This document shows positions 57,347 to 64,000 of a DNA stretch of 64,000 nucleotides, in pieces. Source of the DNA: Myceligenerans salitolerans (GTDB taxonomy: Bacteria > Actinomycetota > Actinomycetes > Actinomycetales > Cellulomonadaceae); contig NZ_JAFMPK010000009.1 in assembly GCF_017349295.1 (NCBI RefSeq), positions 149,070 through 213,069 of the forward strand, written 5' to 3'. The position numbers were made by a program, and so were the translations under genes. The notes under the pieces were generated by a model. The model had not been told where the DNA came from. It saw only the letters and a list, made by a program, of their open reading frames with translations, and searched no databases. Each line of letters begins with the position of its first letter. Position 1 is the stretch's first letter.

Positions 57347-59409
57347 CGGAGCACTGCTGCGGATCCGACGACGGCCGCCCCGGCACGCGGGCCGTACCGG
57401 GGCTCACCACGAGGTCCGTGCGGCCGGCCGGCCACGACTGCTGCGGCGCCGCCCCGCCGCGACCGGAGGTGGAGGGCACCGCGGATGCGTGCTGCGGTCC
57501 CGACCCCGAGGCGGGGTGCGGTCCCGAGGCGGGGTCCGGCCCCGAGCCGGAGGTGCGCCCGCCGTGGTGGCGCGACCCGGCGCTGGCGCCCTCGGCGCTC
57601 TCCGGGGTATTCCTCGCCGCCGGACTGGGACTCGAGTGGTCCGGCGCGTCCCTCCCGGCACTCGTCGCGCACGGGATGGCGTTGCTCGCGGGCGCCTGGA
57701 CGTTCGTGCCGGGCGCGGTGCGCCGGCTGATGCGCGGGCGGCTCGGCGTGGGCCTGCTGATGACGATCGCGGCTGCCGGCGCCGTCCTGCTCGGCCACGT
57801 CGGGGAGGCCGCGGCGCTCGCGTTCCTCTTCTCTCTGGCGGAGACGCTGGAGGACCGCGCCATGGACCGTGCCCGCGAAGGGCTCCGCGCCCTGTTGTCC
57901 CTGATCCCGGAAACCGCGCGCGTCTCCCGGCTGAGCGGGGACGTCACCGTCCCGGTCGCCGGAATCCGCACGCTCGACCTGCTCCGCGTCGGTGCCGGGG
58001 AACGCGTCGTCACCGACGGCGTCGTCGTCGAAGGGCGCTCCAGCATCGACACGTCCGCGGTGACCGGCGAGGCGATCCCGGTCGCGGTCGGTCCCGGCGA
58101 CGCCGTACCCGCCGGCGTGGTGAACGGGCCCGGAAGTCTTCTGGTCGAGGCCACCGCGGACGGACGGGACAACTCGCTGACGCGGATCGTCGCACTCGTG
58201 GAACAGGCGCACGCCCGCAAGGGCGAACGGGCCCGCCTCGCGGACCGGATCGCCCGGCCGCTCGTGCCGGCGGTGCTGGTCGCCGCCGCCCTGGTCGCCG
58301 CGTTCGGTCTGATCACCGGGGACCCGTGGACATGGGTCGAGCGCTCCCTGGTCGTGCTGGTCGCCGCGTCGCCGTGTGCCCTGGCCATCGCCGTACCCGT
58401 CACCGTGATCAGCGCGATCGGCTCCGCGTCCCGGTTCGGCGTCGTCATCAGGTCCGGCGCCGCGTTCGAACGGTTCGGCACCGTCCGCACGGTGGCCTTC
58501 GACAAGACCGGCACCCTCACCGAGGGCCGGCCGGCCGTCGTCGACGTGCGAACCGCCGGTTCCGGCACCCGGGACGAGCTGCTCGCCCTGGCCGCCGCCG
58601 TCGAGTCGGGCAGCGCTCACCCGCTCGCCTCCGCCATCACCGCCGAGGTTCCCGGTGCCGGGCCTGCCGCGGACGTCGTCGAGGACGCCGGCAACGGACT
58701 CACCGGGCGTGTCGGTGAGCGCACCGTGCGAGTCGGCAGCCCCCGGTGGATCGATCCGGGCCACCTGCGCGACGACGCCGACCATCTGGCCGCGGCGGGT
58801 GTGACCGCCGTCGTCGTCGAGGTGGACGGCCAGGTCGCCGGACTGGTCGGAGTCCGCGACGAGCTGCGTCCAGAGGCTGCCGCGACCGTCCGGATGCTCC
58901 GGGACCAGGGCGTCGACGTCGTCATGCTCACCGGCGACACGGCACCCACCGCGCACGCCCTCGCCGCGGAGGCCGGGATCCGTGACGTCCGCGCGGAGCA
59001 ACGGCCCGCAGACAAGGCGAACGCGGTCACGGCCCTCGCCGCGACCCGGCCCGTGGCGATGGTCGGTGACGGCATCAACGACGCCCCGGCGCTCGCGACC
59101 GCGACGGTCGGGATCGCGATGGGTGCACGTGGCTCGGCGGCGGCGCTGGAGTCCGCCGACATCGCCTTCAACGGCCACGACCTCCGTCTCCTCCCCGCCG
59201 CCCTCGCCCACGCGAGGCGAGGGCGACGCATCATGACGGCCAACATCGCGCTGGCGCTGGCCATCATCATCGGGCTGTTCCCGCTCGCCCTCTCCGGCGC
59301 TCTCGGGCTGGCGGGTGTGGTGCTGGTGCACGAGGTCGCGGAGGTCGTCGTGATCCTCAACGGCATCAGGGCGGGCCGGCGACCGTCGCGTGGGACGTTC
59401 CAGGTGTGA
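57343..59409 (+). CDS. Heavy-metal translocating P-type ATPase (P1B; Cd/Zn/Pb type)
   Basis: This 688-residue P1B ATPase exports a soft metal ion. Its N-terminus (1-70) is Cys-rich with repeated CCG/CCGP motifs in place of a standard CxxC domain. P-type motifs: TGE in VTGEAIPVA, ASPCAL (CPx-type transmembrane site), DKTGTLTEG (phosphorylated Asp), SAHPLA, and GDGINDAPALA. The late HEVAEVVVILNG resembles the P1B-2 C-terminal helix. With CmtR upstream, Cd/Pb/Zn efflux is the likely role (CtpG is the mycobacterial counterpart). The ATG at 57343 overlaps the cmtR stop. Confidence 0.92.
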   Translation: MTEHCCGSDDGRPGTRAVPGLTTRSVRPAGHDCCGAAPPRPEVEGTADACCGPDPEAGCGPEAGSGPEPEVRPPWWRDPALAPSALSGVFLAAGLGLEWSGASLPALVAHGMALLAGAWTFVPGAVRRLMRGRLGVGLLMTIAAAGAVLLGHVGEAAALAFLFSLAETLEDRAMDRAREGLRALLSLIPETARVSRLSGDVTVPVAGIRTLDLLRVGAGERVVTDGVVVEGRSSIDTSAVTGEAIPVAVGPGDAVPAGVVNGPGSLLVEATADGRDNSLTRIVALVEQAHARKGERARLADRIARPLVPAVLVAAALVAAFGLITGDPWTWVERSLVVLVAASPCALAIAVPVTVISAIGSASRFGVVIRSGAAFERFGTVRTVAFDKTGTLTEGRPAVVDVRTAGSGTRDELLALAAAVESGSAHPLASAITAEVPGAGPAADVVEDAGNGLTGRVGERTVRVGSPRWIDPGHLRDDADHLAAAGVTAVVVEVDGQVAGLVGVRDELRPEAAATVRMLRDQGVDVVMLTGDTAPTAHALAAEAGIRDVRAEQRPADKANAVTALAATRPVAMVGDGINDAPALATATVGIAMGARGSAAALESADIAFNGHDLRLLPAALAHARRGRRIMTANIALALAIIIGLFPLALSGALGLAGVVLVHEVAEVVVILNGIRAGRRPSRGTFQV

Positions 59410-59506
59410 TGCCCGGTCGAGTCGGTGTGACGACACGATCTGAGTTGTCGGGTGCGAGAGGACCTCCCGGTGTGGGTCACGTGCGGAGGCCGCAACCCCG
59501 CACGAG

Positions 59507-60043
59507 TCAGGCTCGTGGCGTCACGATGACGTCGACCGCCTCGAAACCGCCGTCGGGGCTGCCCGTGTACGAGTGCGGCTGGTCTGCCGGGAACTCGACG
59601 CAGTCACCCCCGGCGAGCTCGGACCGCTGACCGCCGTACGCGACCGTGCCGCTCCCGGTCAGCACGACGAGTCGTTCGACCGCGCCGGCGGCGTGGGCGG
59701 GGGAGCGGCGTACCGCACCGGGCGCGAGCCGGATCAGGTAGACCTCGGTCACCCGCGACTCCTCGCGCACCACCCGGACCCGGGTGGTGGAGATCCCGTT
59801 CTCGTCCAGCCGCGTCCACTCGCCGTCGCCCACCAGCTCGGCCATCGGCACGCCCAGCGGTCCGGCGACCGAGTACAGCGTGTCGAGGGTGGGATTCCTC
59901 CGCCCGGTCTCCAGCTCCGACAGCGAGCCCTTGCCGATCCCGGCGGTCGCGGCCAGCGCCGTCAGCGACATCCCGCGGGCGGTCCGCAGCGCGCGGATCC
60001 GCTGCCCGACCCTCGCTGCCGCGCCGGTCCTGGGATCACCCAT
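59507..60043 (-). CDS. XRE-family regulator with cupin domain
   Basis: This 178-residue protein has an N-terminal XRE HTH (about 12-65: RIRALRTARGMSLTALAATA, then GIGKGSLSELETGRRNPTLD) and a C-terminal cupin (about 100-175: APGAVRRSPAHAAGAVERLV, VVLTGSGTVAYGG, CVEFPADQPHSY). It is divergent from the BenE-type transporter, and the shared gap holds two near-identical palindromes, so it probably controls that transporter in response to a small ligand. Confidence 0.88.
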   Translation of the reverse strand: MGDPRTGAAARVGQRIRALRTARGMSLTALAATAGIGKGSLSELETGRRNPTLDTLYSVAGPLGVPMAELVGDGEWTRLDENGISTTRVRVVREESRVTEVYLIRLAPGAVRRSPAHAAGAVERLVVLTGSGTVAYGGQRSELAGGDCVEFPADQPHSYTGSPDGGFEAVDVIVTPRA

Positions 60044-60059
60044 CCACCCTCCTTGCCGT

Positions 60060-60098
60060 GTTCTGTATACAGAACATAAGGTGTTCCGTATTCGGAAC
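60060..60098. promoter_or_regulatory. Two-copy operator between the XRE-cupin gene and benE
   Basis: GTTCTGTATACAGAAC (60060-60075) is a perfect 16-bp palindrome. GTTCCGTATTCGGAAC (60083-60098) is the same box with changed inner bases and near-perfect symmetry. Their centres are 23 bp apart, about two helical turns, fitting cooperative binding by the XRE dimer. Confidence 0.75.
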
Positions 60099-60119
60099 AG
60101 GATAGTGAGGACTGCTCGG

Positions 60120-61361
60120 ATGAGCGACAGATCGCACCACGGACCCGTGACCGCCGGAGTGGTCACGGCCGTCGTCGGCTCCAGCAGCTCGTTCGTCGTC
60201 GTGCTGGCCGGCCTGACGGCCGTGGGCGCCTCGCCCGCGCAGGCGGCATCGGGGTTGCTGACCCTCTTCGTCACCCAGGGGCTCGCCATGCTCTGGTTGA
60301 GCGTGCGGCACCGCAGCCCGGTGGTCGTGGCCTGGTCGACTCCGGGCGCCGCCCTCCTCGCCTCCATGTCCGGCGTCGCGGGCGGGTGGTCCACGGCGGT
60401 GGCGGCCTTCGGGGTCACGGGACTGCTCATCGTCCTCACCGCCGTGATCCCACGGCTCGGCGACCTGGTGGCAGCCATCCCGGCATCGCTGGCCCAGGGG
60501 ATGCTCGCCGGAGTGCTCCTACCGCTGTGCCTCGCCCCGGTCACGGCACTCGCGAGCGCGCCGCTCGCCGTCGGACCGGTCGTGCTGGCCTGGCTGCTCC
60601 TGCTTCCCGTCTCCCGACGCTGGGCCGTGCCCGCCGCACTCGGCGCCGCCCTCGTCGTGGTGCTGGTCACCGGCGGCGGCGCGGTCGCCGGGCCGGACCT
60701 GGTTCCGGCGCTGACCTGGACCGTGCCACACCTGACCGTCGAAGGCGTCGTCGCCATCTCCGTTCCGCTCTACGTGGTGACGATGGCGTCGCAGAACGTT
60801 CCCGACGTCGCTGTCCTCACCGCGCACGGCTACCGCACGCCCTGGCGCGAGAGCCTGATCGTCACCGGCCTCGGCACCACCCTCGGCGCACCCACCGGCG
60901 GGCATGCGATCAACCTGGCGGCCATCTCCGCGGCGCTCGCGGCCGGCCCGGACGCCGGGCCGGATCCGCGCCGGCGCTGGATCGCCGCCGTCACCGCGGC
61001 GGTCACGATGCTCACGCTCGGCGCCGCGAGCGGAGCGCTCACGACGCTCGTCCAGGCCGCGCCCGACGGCGTGATGCAGGCCGCGGCAGGCCTGGCGCTG
61101 CTCGGGGCACTCGCCGGGTCTCTTCTCGCGGCGCTCTCCGACCCCCTCGAACGCGAAGCCGCCGTCGTGACCATGCTGGTCGCCGCGTCCGGCGTCGTCG
61201 TCCTGGGCGTCGGTGCCGCGTTCTGGGCACTCGCCGCCGGTCTCGTGCTCAGGTGCGTCATGCGGCGTGCACGGTCCCACGGGCTCGCCGCGATGTCGCC
61301 GGAGCGGCGCGTGACGGGCCGGTCAGGAATCGAGAAGCGCCCCGCACCGCACGGTCCCTAA
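60120..61361 (+). CDS. Benzoate/H+ symporter (BenE) family transporter
   Basis: This 413-residue integral membrane protein has 11-12 predicted helices and resembles BenE: the N-terminal GPVTAGVVTAVVGSSSSFVV, ASGLLTLFVTQGLAMLWLS, GGWSTAVAAFGVTGLLIV, MASQNVPDVAVLTAHGYRTP and GLGTTLGAPTGGHAINLAAI (the last two are family hallmarks). Benzoate is the typical substrate of the family, but aromatic-degradation genes are not in the window. The ATG at 60120 has a weak GTGAGG. Expression is likely controlled by the divergent XRE-cupin regulator. Confidence 0.87.
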   Translation: MSDRSHHGPVTAGVVTAVVGSSSSFVVVLAGLTAVGASPAQAASGLLTLFVTQGLAMLWLSVRHRSPVVVAWSTPGAALLASMSGVAGGWSTAVAAFGVTGLLIVLTAVIPRLGDLVAAIPASLAQGMLAGVLLPLCLAPVTALASAPLAVGPVVLAWLLLLPVSRRWAVPAALGAALVVVLVTGGGAVAGPDLVPALTWTVPHLTVEGVVAISVPLYVVTMASQNVPDVAVLTAHGYRTPWRESLIVTGLGTTLGAPTGGHAINLAAISAALAAGPDAGPDPRRRWIAAVTAAVTMLTLGAASGALTTLVQAAPDGVMQAAAGLALLGALAGSLLAALSDPLEREAAVVTMLVAASGVVVLGVGAAFWALAAGLVLRCVMRRARSHGLAAMSPERRVTGRSGIEKRPAPHGP

Positions 61362-61364
61362 CGT
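61359..61364 (+). promoter_or_regulatory. -10 hexamer TAACGT, leaderless-type promoter
   Basis: TAACGT overlaps the BenE-type gene's stop and ends 7 nt before the ATG of the VOC gene. Confidence 0.45.
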
Positions 61365-61371
61365 GAGAGGC

Positions 61372-61995
61372 ATGGCAGACATCGACGCCGTCACCCTCGA
61401 GGTGACCGACCCCAGCACCGCACGTTCCTTCTACGACGCCGCTTTCGACCTCGACGGCTCGGGTCTCGGCACGTCGCTCGGGTTCCGCACCGGCGACAGC
61501 CCGACGACGGGGTTCCGGGGATATCACCTGTCCCTCGTCGCGCCCCAGCCGGCGAACGTCCACGCCCTGTTCGACGCGGCGGTCGCGGCAGGAGCCACCC
61601 CGCTCAAGCCCGTCGCGAAGTCCATGTGGGGTCACGGCGGCGTGGTTCGGGCGCCGGACGGAAGCATCTGGAAGGTCGCGACGTCGGCGAAGAAGGACAC
61701 CGGCCCGGCCGCCCGGCGGTTCGACGAGATCGTCCTCCTGATCGGTGCCTCGGACGTGTCCGCAAGCAAGCGGTTCTACGCCGAGCGCGGGCTGAAGGTG
61801 AGCAAGAGCTTCGGCTCCTACGTGGACTTCGACATGGGATCCAGCCCGATCGGGTTCGGTCTCTACAAGCACCGTGCGCTGGCCAAGGACGCCGGGGTGC
61901 CGCCGGAGGGGACCGGCTCGCACCGGCTCACCATCCACGGCGACATCGGGACGGTCACCGACCCGGACGGCTTCTCCTGGGAGCCCGCCGCGTGA
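61372..61995 (+). CDS. VOC (glyoxalase/bleomycin resistance) superfamily protein
   Basis: This 207-residue protein contains two tandem betaalphabetabetabeta modules of the VOC fold: VTLEVTDPSTARSFYDAAF (about 6-24) with HLSLVAPQPANVHALFDAAV, and EIVLLIGASDVSASKRFYAE (about 120-139) with a late DPDGFSWEP. VOC members bind a metal through His/Glu; here the ligands are not obvious from one sequence, so catalytic competence is unclear. A GTG at 61363 is possible; ATG 61372 fits the TAACGT promoter. Substrate unknown. Confidence 0.83.
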   Translation: MADIDAVTLEVTDPSTARSFYDAAFDLDGSGLGTSLGFRTGDSPTTGFRGYHLSLVAPQPANVHALFDAAVAAGATPLKPVAKSMWGHGGVVRAPDGSIWKVATSAKKDTGPAARRFDEIVLLIGASDVSASKRFYAERGLKVSKSFGSYVDFDMGSSPIGFGLYKHRALAKDAGVPPEGTGSHRLTIHGDIGTVTDPDGFSWEPAA

Positions 61996-62087
61996 CGCGG
62001 TGGCCACCCGCCGGGAAGGACGACGACGCGGGACATCGGTGAACGATGTCCCGCGTCATCACACGGGTGGACGTCCGTGGCAGCGGC

Positions 62088-62969
62088 TCACGCTCCCGGA
62101 AGCCGCCGGGATCGCTGGTCTGCCGGTCGCGGGCTTCCCTCGCGACGCCCCTGTGCGGTCAGGGACGCGAGCAGGGCGAGTTGGTCCGCGCCGTGCGGGT
62201 GCGCGTCGCTGGGGTGGTAGACGACGAGTAGCTGGTCGCCGGTCTCGTCGATGGCGAGCTTGGAGAGGTTCAGCTCCATCGGGCCGATCTGTGGGTGGTC
62301 GATGCGGATGAGTCCGCCCCTGGGAGGTCGCACGTCGTGACGCGCCCAGACCTGCCGGAAGGCAGCGCTGGCGACCGAGAGCTCGCCGACCAGTTGCACG
62401 ACCCGCGGATCGTCGAGGTCGGAGCCGATCTGCCTGCGGAACATGGCGACCATCTCGCGTCGGTCGAGGTGCATTCGCTCGTCCGTGTCGAGGAACACCG
62501 CCTGGAGCAGGTTCTCGCCGACCCGGAGCTGCGGGGACAGGGCCTGTGCCGGTGCGTTGCTCGCGAGCACGTCCAGGTACCGGCCGGCGACGAATGCCGG
62601 CACGTTGATCGAGTGGACGAGTTCTCTGATTCTCGGGGTGATCGTCTCGCGGCGCCGGTGTGTGCGGCGTGCTCGCGGCTTGGCGGTGCTCAGCTCCAGG
62701 ACGTACTCGAAGGAGGACGCGTCGAGCTGTAGCACCCGGGCGATGGCTTCGAGGACCTGTATCGAAGGGTTGCGGTTGCGTCCCTGCTCCAGCCGCAGGT
62801 AGTAGTCGGAGCTGATGCCGGCGAGCATCGCGACTTCTTCCCGGCGCAGCCCGGAGACCCGGCGTCGGGCGTCCTCGGGCAGGCCGACGGTTGCCGGGCG
62901 TACCAGCTCGCGTCGAGCACGCAGGTACTCGCCGAGCCTGTTCTCCTGGTCGCCGGCCTGTTCCGCCAT
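62088..62969 (-). CDS. HTH regulator with MmyB-like ligand domain
   Basis: The 293-residue protein has an XRE helix-turn-helix (about 10-75: LGEYLRARRELVRP, VSGLRREEVAMLAGISSDYY, LEQGRNRNPSIQVLEAIARV). A C-terminal MmyB-type PAS-like domain follows (about 105-260), with VPAFVAGRYLDVLASNAPAQ, LQAVFLDTDERM and HDVRPPRGGLIRIDHP. This family typically represses an adjacent oxidoreductase in response to a fatty acid or small ligand. It is divergent from the SDR gene, its likely target. The ATG at 62969 gives the family N-terminus. Confidence 0.9.
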   Translation of the reverse strand: MAEQAGDQENRLGEYLRARRELVRPATVGLPEDARRRVSGLRREEVAMLAGISSDYYLRLEQGRNRNPSIQVLEAIARVLQLDASSFEYVLELSTAKPRARRTHRRRETITPRIRELVHSINVPAFVAGRYLDVLASNAPAQALSPQLRVGENLLQAVFLDTDERMHLDRREMVAMFRRQIGSDLDDPRVVQLVGELSVASAAFRQVWARHDVRPPRGGLIRIDHPQIGPMELNLSKLAIDETGDQLLVVYHPSDAHPHGADQLALLASLTAQGRREGSPRPADQRSRRLPGA

Positions 62970-63055
62970 GTTTCGCCATGGTAGTTCCCGCGGCGTCACA
63001 GCGGCTGGTCCTGCCACTCCCAGGATCGAGGTGGCCTTCCCCCGGAGCCGCAGGT

Positions 63056-63071
63056 CCCGCACAGTTGCGGG
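63056..63071. promoter_or_regulatory. Hairpin/operator candidate between the HTH regulator and the SDR gene
   Basis: CCCGCA-CAGT-TGCGGG, a 16-base inverted repeat, lies in the 166-base divergent gap. It is a plausible binding site for the MmyB-type regulator; the promoter hexamers are not obvious. Confidence 0.45.
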
Positions 63072-63135
63072 AGAGCGCACCGTGCACCGACACGAGCGCT
63101 CGTCCACCAGTACCGCATCGGATGGGGAGGCCCTC

Positions 63136-63891
63136 GTGCCCAGGAACCGCATCGCTCTGATCACCGGAGCCAACCAAGGAATGGGCAGGCAGGTCGCCGA
63201 GGAACTGGTCGCCGATGGGCTGACCGTGTTCCTCGGAGCGCGCGATCTCGATCGTGGTGAGACCGCAGCGGCCGAGATCGGCGAGGGCGCTGTCGCCGTG
63301 CGGCTCGACGTCACCGACACCGCCTCGATCGTCGCGGCCGCCGGGCGGATACGCCAGGAGGCCGGTCGGCTCGACCTGCTGGTCAACAACGCGGCGATCT
63401 CCACCACCCGCACCGACATCAACGAGCTGGCTGAGCTGCGCGCGGTCTCGACGGCGAGCACGGTGCCCGTCGATGAGGTGCGGGCGGTGTGGGAGGTGAA
63501 CGTCTTCGGTGCCCTGGCGGTCTGTCAGGCGATGCTGCCACTGCTGCGGGAGTCGTCGGACGCGCGCATCGTCAACGTCTCCAGCGCAGTTGGCTCGCTG
63601 ACGTTGACGGCCGACCCGGGTTCGCCGTTTCATGCGAGCTTCGAGCCCGTCTACGCCGCCTCGAAGACCGCGCTGAACGCCGTGACACTGGCCATGATGG
63701 TCGAGCTGGAGGGCAGTGACATCAAGGTCAACCTGGTCTCGCCCGGGTTTGCGAACACCGCCCTGGTGAAGTTCCAGGGAACTGAATCCGTCGAGGAGGC
63801 CGCCCGTGAGGTGGTGCGCGTCGCCCGCCTCGGACCTGAGGGGCCCTCCGGGACCTTCACGGCGTGGGAGGGGGCAGGCCTTCCATGGTGA
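63136..63891 (+). CDS. SDR-family oxidoreductase
   Basis: This 251-residue classical SDR binds NAD(P) via TGANQGMGRQVAEEL (TGxxxGxG, about 11-25), has NNAAIS (about 90), the catalytic serine in IVNVSSAVGSLTL and YxxxK in PVYAASKTALNAV, and VSPGFANT near the C-terminus. A GTG at 63136 has GGGGAGG 5 nt upstream. The pair with a divergent MmyB-domain regulator is common in actinobacteria. Substrate unknown. Its stop lies 28 bases before the 3' end of tRNA-Ala. Confidence 0.92.
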   Translation: MPRNRIALITGANQGMGRQVAEELVADGLTVFLGARDLDRGETAAAEIGEGAVAVRLDVTDTASIVAAAGRIRQEAGRLDLLVNNAAISTTRTDINELAELRAVSTASTVPVDEVRAVWEVNVFGALAVCQAMLPLLRESSDARIVNVSSAVGSLTLTADPGSPFHASFEPVYAASKTALNAVTLAMMVELEGSDIKVNLVSPGFANTALVKFQGTESVEEAAREVVRVARLGPEGPSGTFTAWEGAGLPW

Positions 63892-63919
63892 TTCGTCGCC
63901 GGTCCGAACACCGACCTTC

Positions 63920-63995
63920 TGGTGGAGCTGAGGGGACTCGAACCCCTGACCCCCTGCATGCCATGCAGGTGCGCTACCAGCTGCGCCACAGCCCC
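63920..63995 (-). tRNA. tRNA-Ala (anticodon GGC)
   Basis: Read on the minus strand, the sequence starts GGGGCTG and has a D-stem GCGCA...TGCGC type, anticodon stem CCTGC/GCAGG with loop ATGGCAT (anticodon GGC), a T-arm GGGGTTCGAGTCCCC and acceptor CAGCTCC-A followed by an encoded CCA. All arms pair. GGC reads GCC/GCU alanine codons, the dominant alanine codons in this GC-rich genome. Its 3' end faces the SDR gene. Confidence 0.95.
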
Positions 63996-64000
63996 GACGC

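Noticed and set aside
63961..63980. tRNA with glycine anticodon GCC
   Set aside because: Reading the loop on the wrong strand gives GCC; on the true (minus) strand the anticodon is GGC and the acceptor stem is alanine-like.

Overview
The window is very GC-rich, gene-dense DNA with frequent GTG starts, ATGA/GTGA gene overlaps and actinobacterial conserved clusters: rpmB-DAK2-recG-rsmD-coaD-yceD-rpmF-rnc-mutM; rne-rplU-rpmA-obg-proBA-nadD-rsfS; cydAB/cydDC. This points to an actinobacterium, most likely of the order Micrococcales (a Promicromonosporaceae-like genome is my best guess; gene order alone cannot fix the genus).

Layout. 1-11.4 kb: end of plsC, gpsA, a minus-strand block (AMIN-like lipoprotein, transsulfuration PLP enzyme, aldehyde dehydrogenase), ddl, an MBL-fold hydrolase, a small membrane protein, thiL, a DUF3515-type lipoprotein, a TetR regulator and a GNAT acetyltransferase. 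11.4-20.6 kb: rpmB (minus), then a long plus-strand run from the DAK2 protein and recG through rsmD, coaD, yceD, rpmF and rnc to mutM. 20.5-27.2 kb: a lower-GC genomic island inserted in the 3' end of mutM. It carries a HigBA-like toxin-antitoxin pair, a TIGR04141/DUF6119 protein, an 811-residue protein with a possible PD-(D/E)XK-like core, and small unknown proteins. The displaced original 3' end of mutM lies on its far side. 27.3-30.1 kb: a D-2-hydroxyacid dehydrogenase, an NlpC/P60 peptidoglycan hydrolase behind a c-di-AMP (ydaO-type) riboswitch, and a DinB/DUF664 protein. 30.2-39 kb: cydC, cydD, cydB and cydA (cytochrome bd oxidase and its assembly exporter), split by three plus-strand genes for exported proteins (a membrane-anchored unknown, a secreted amidase and a lipoprotein with neocarzinostatin-like domains). 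39.1-53.7 kb: RNase E/G, pcm, rplU, rpmA, obg, proB, proA, a small membrane protein, nadD, a Pro/Gly-rich membrane protein, rsfS, a histidine phosphatase, an unknown and an alpha/beta hydrolase. 53.8-64 kb: accessory content: two small regulators divergent from a compact PEP-synthase-like protein, a second histidine phosphatase, a CmtR-like sensor with a heavy-metal P-type ATPase, an XRE-cupin regulator divergent from a BenE-type transporter, a VOC protein, an HTH regulator divergent from an SDR oxidoreductase, and tRNA-Ala(GGC).

Regulatory signals visible by eye are unusually rich. At least sixteen genes have a TAnnnT-type -10 hexamer ending 6-8 nt before the start codon and no clear Shine-Dalgarno, suggesting leaderless mRNAs. 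There are clean palindromic operators at cmtR, at the XRE/benE divergence and at the toxin gene, a possible Rex site at cydA, a c-di-AMP riboswitch, an rplU leader hairpin and several strong hairpin terminators.

The best candidate for an undescribed system is the island in mutM: a translationally coupled large protein plus 63-residue partner, preceded by a DUF6119 protein and a toxin-antitoxin pair, with no recombinase in view.
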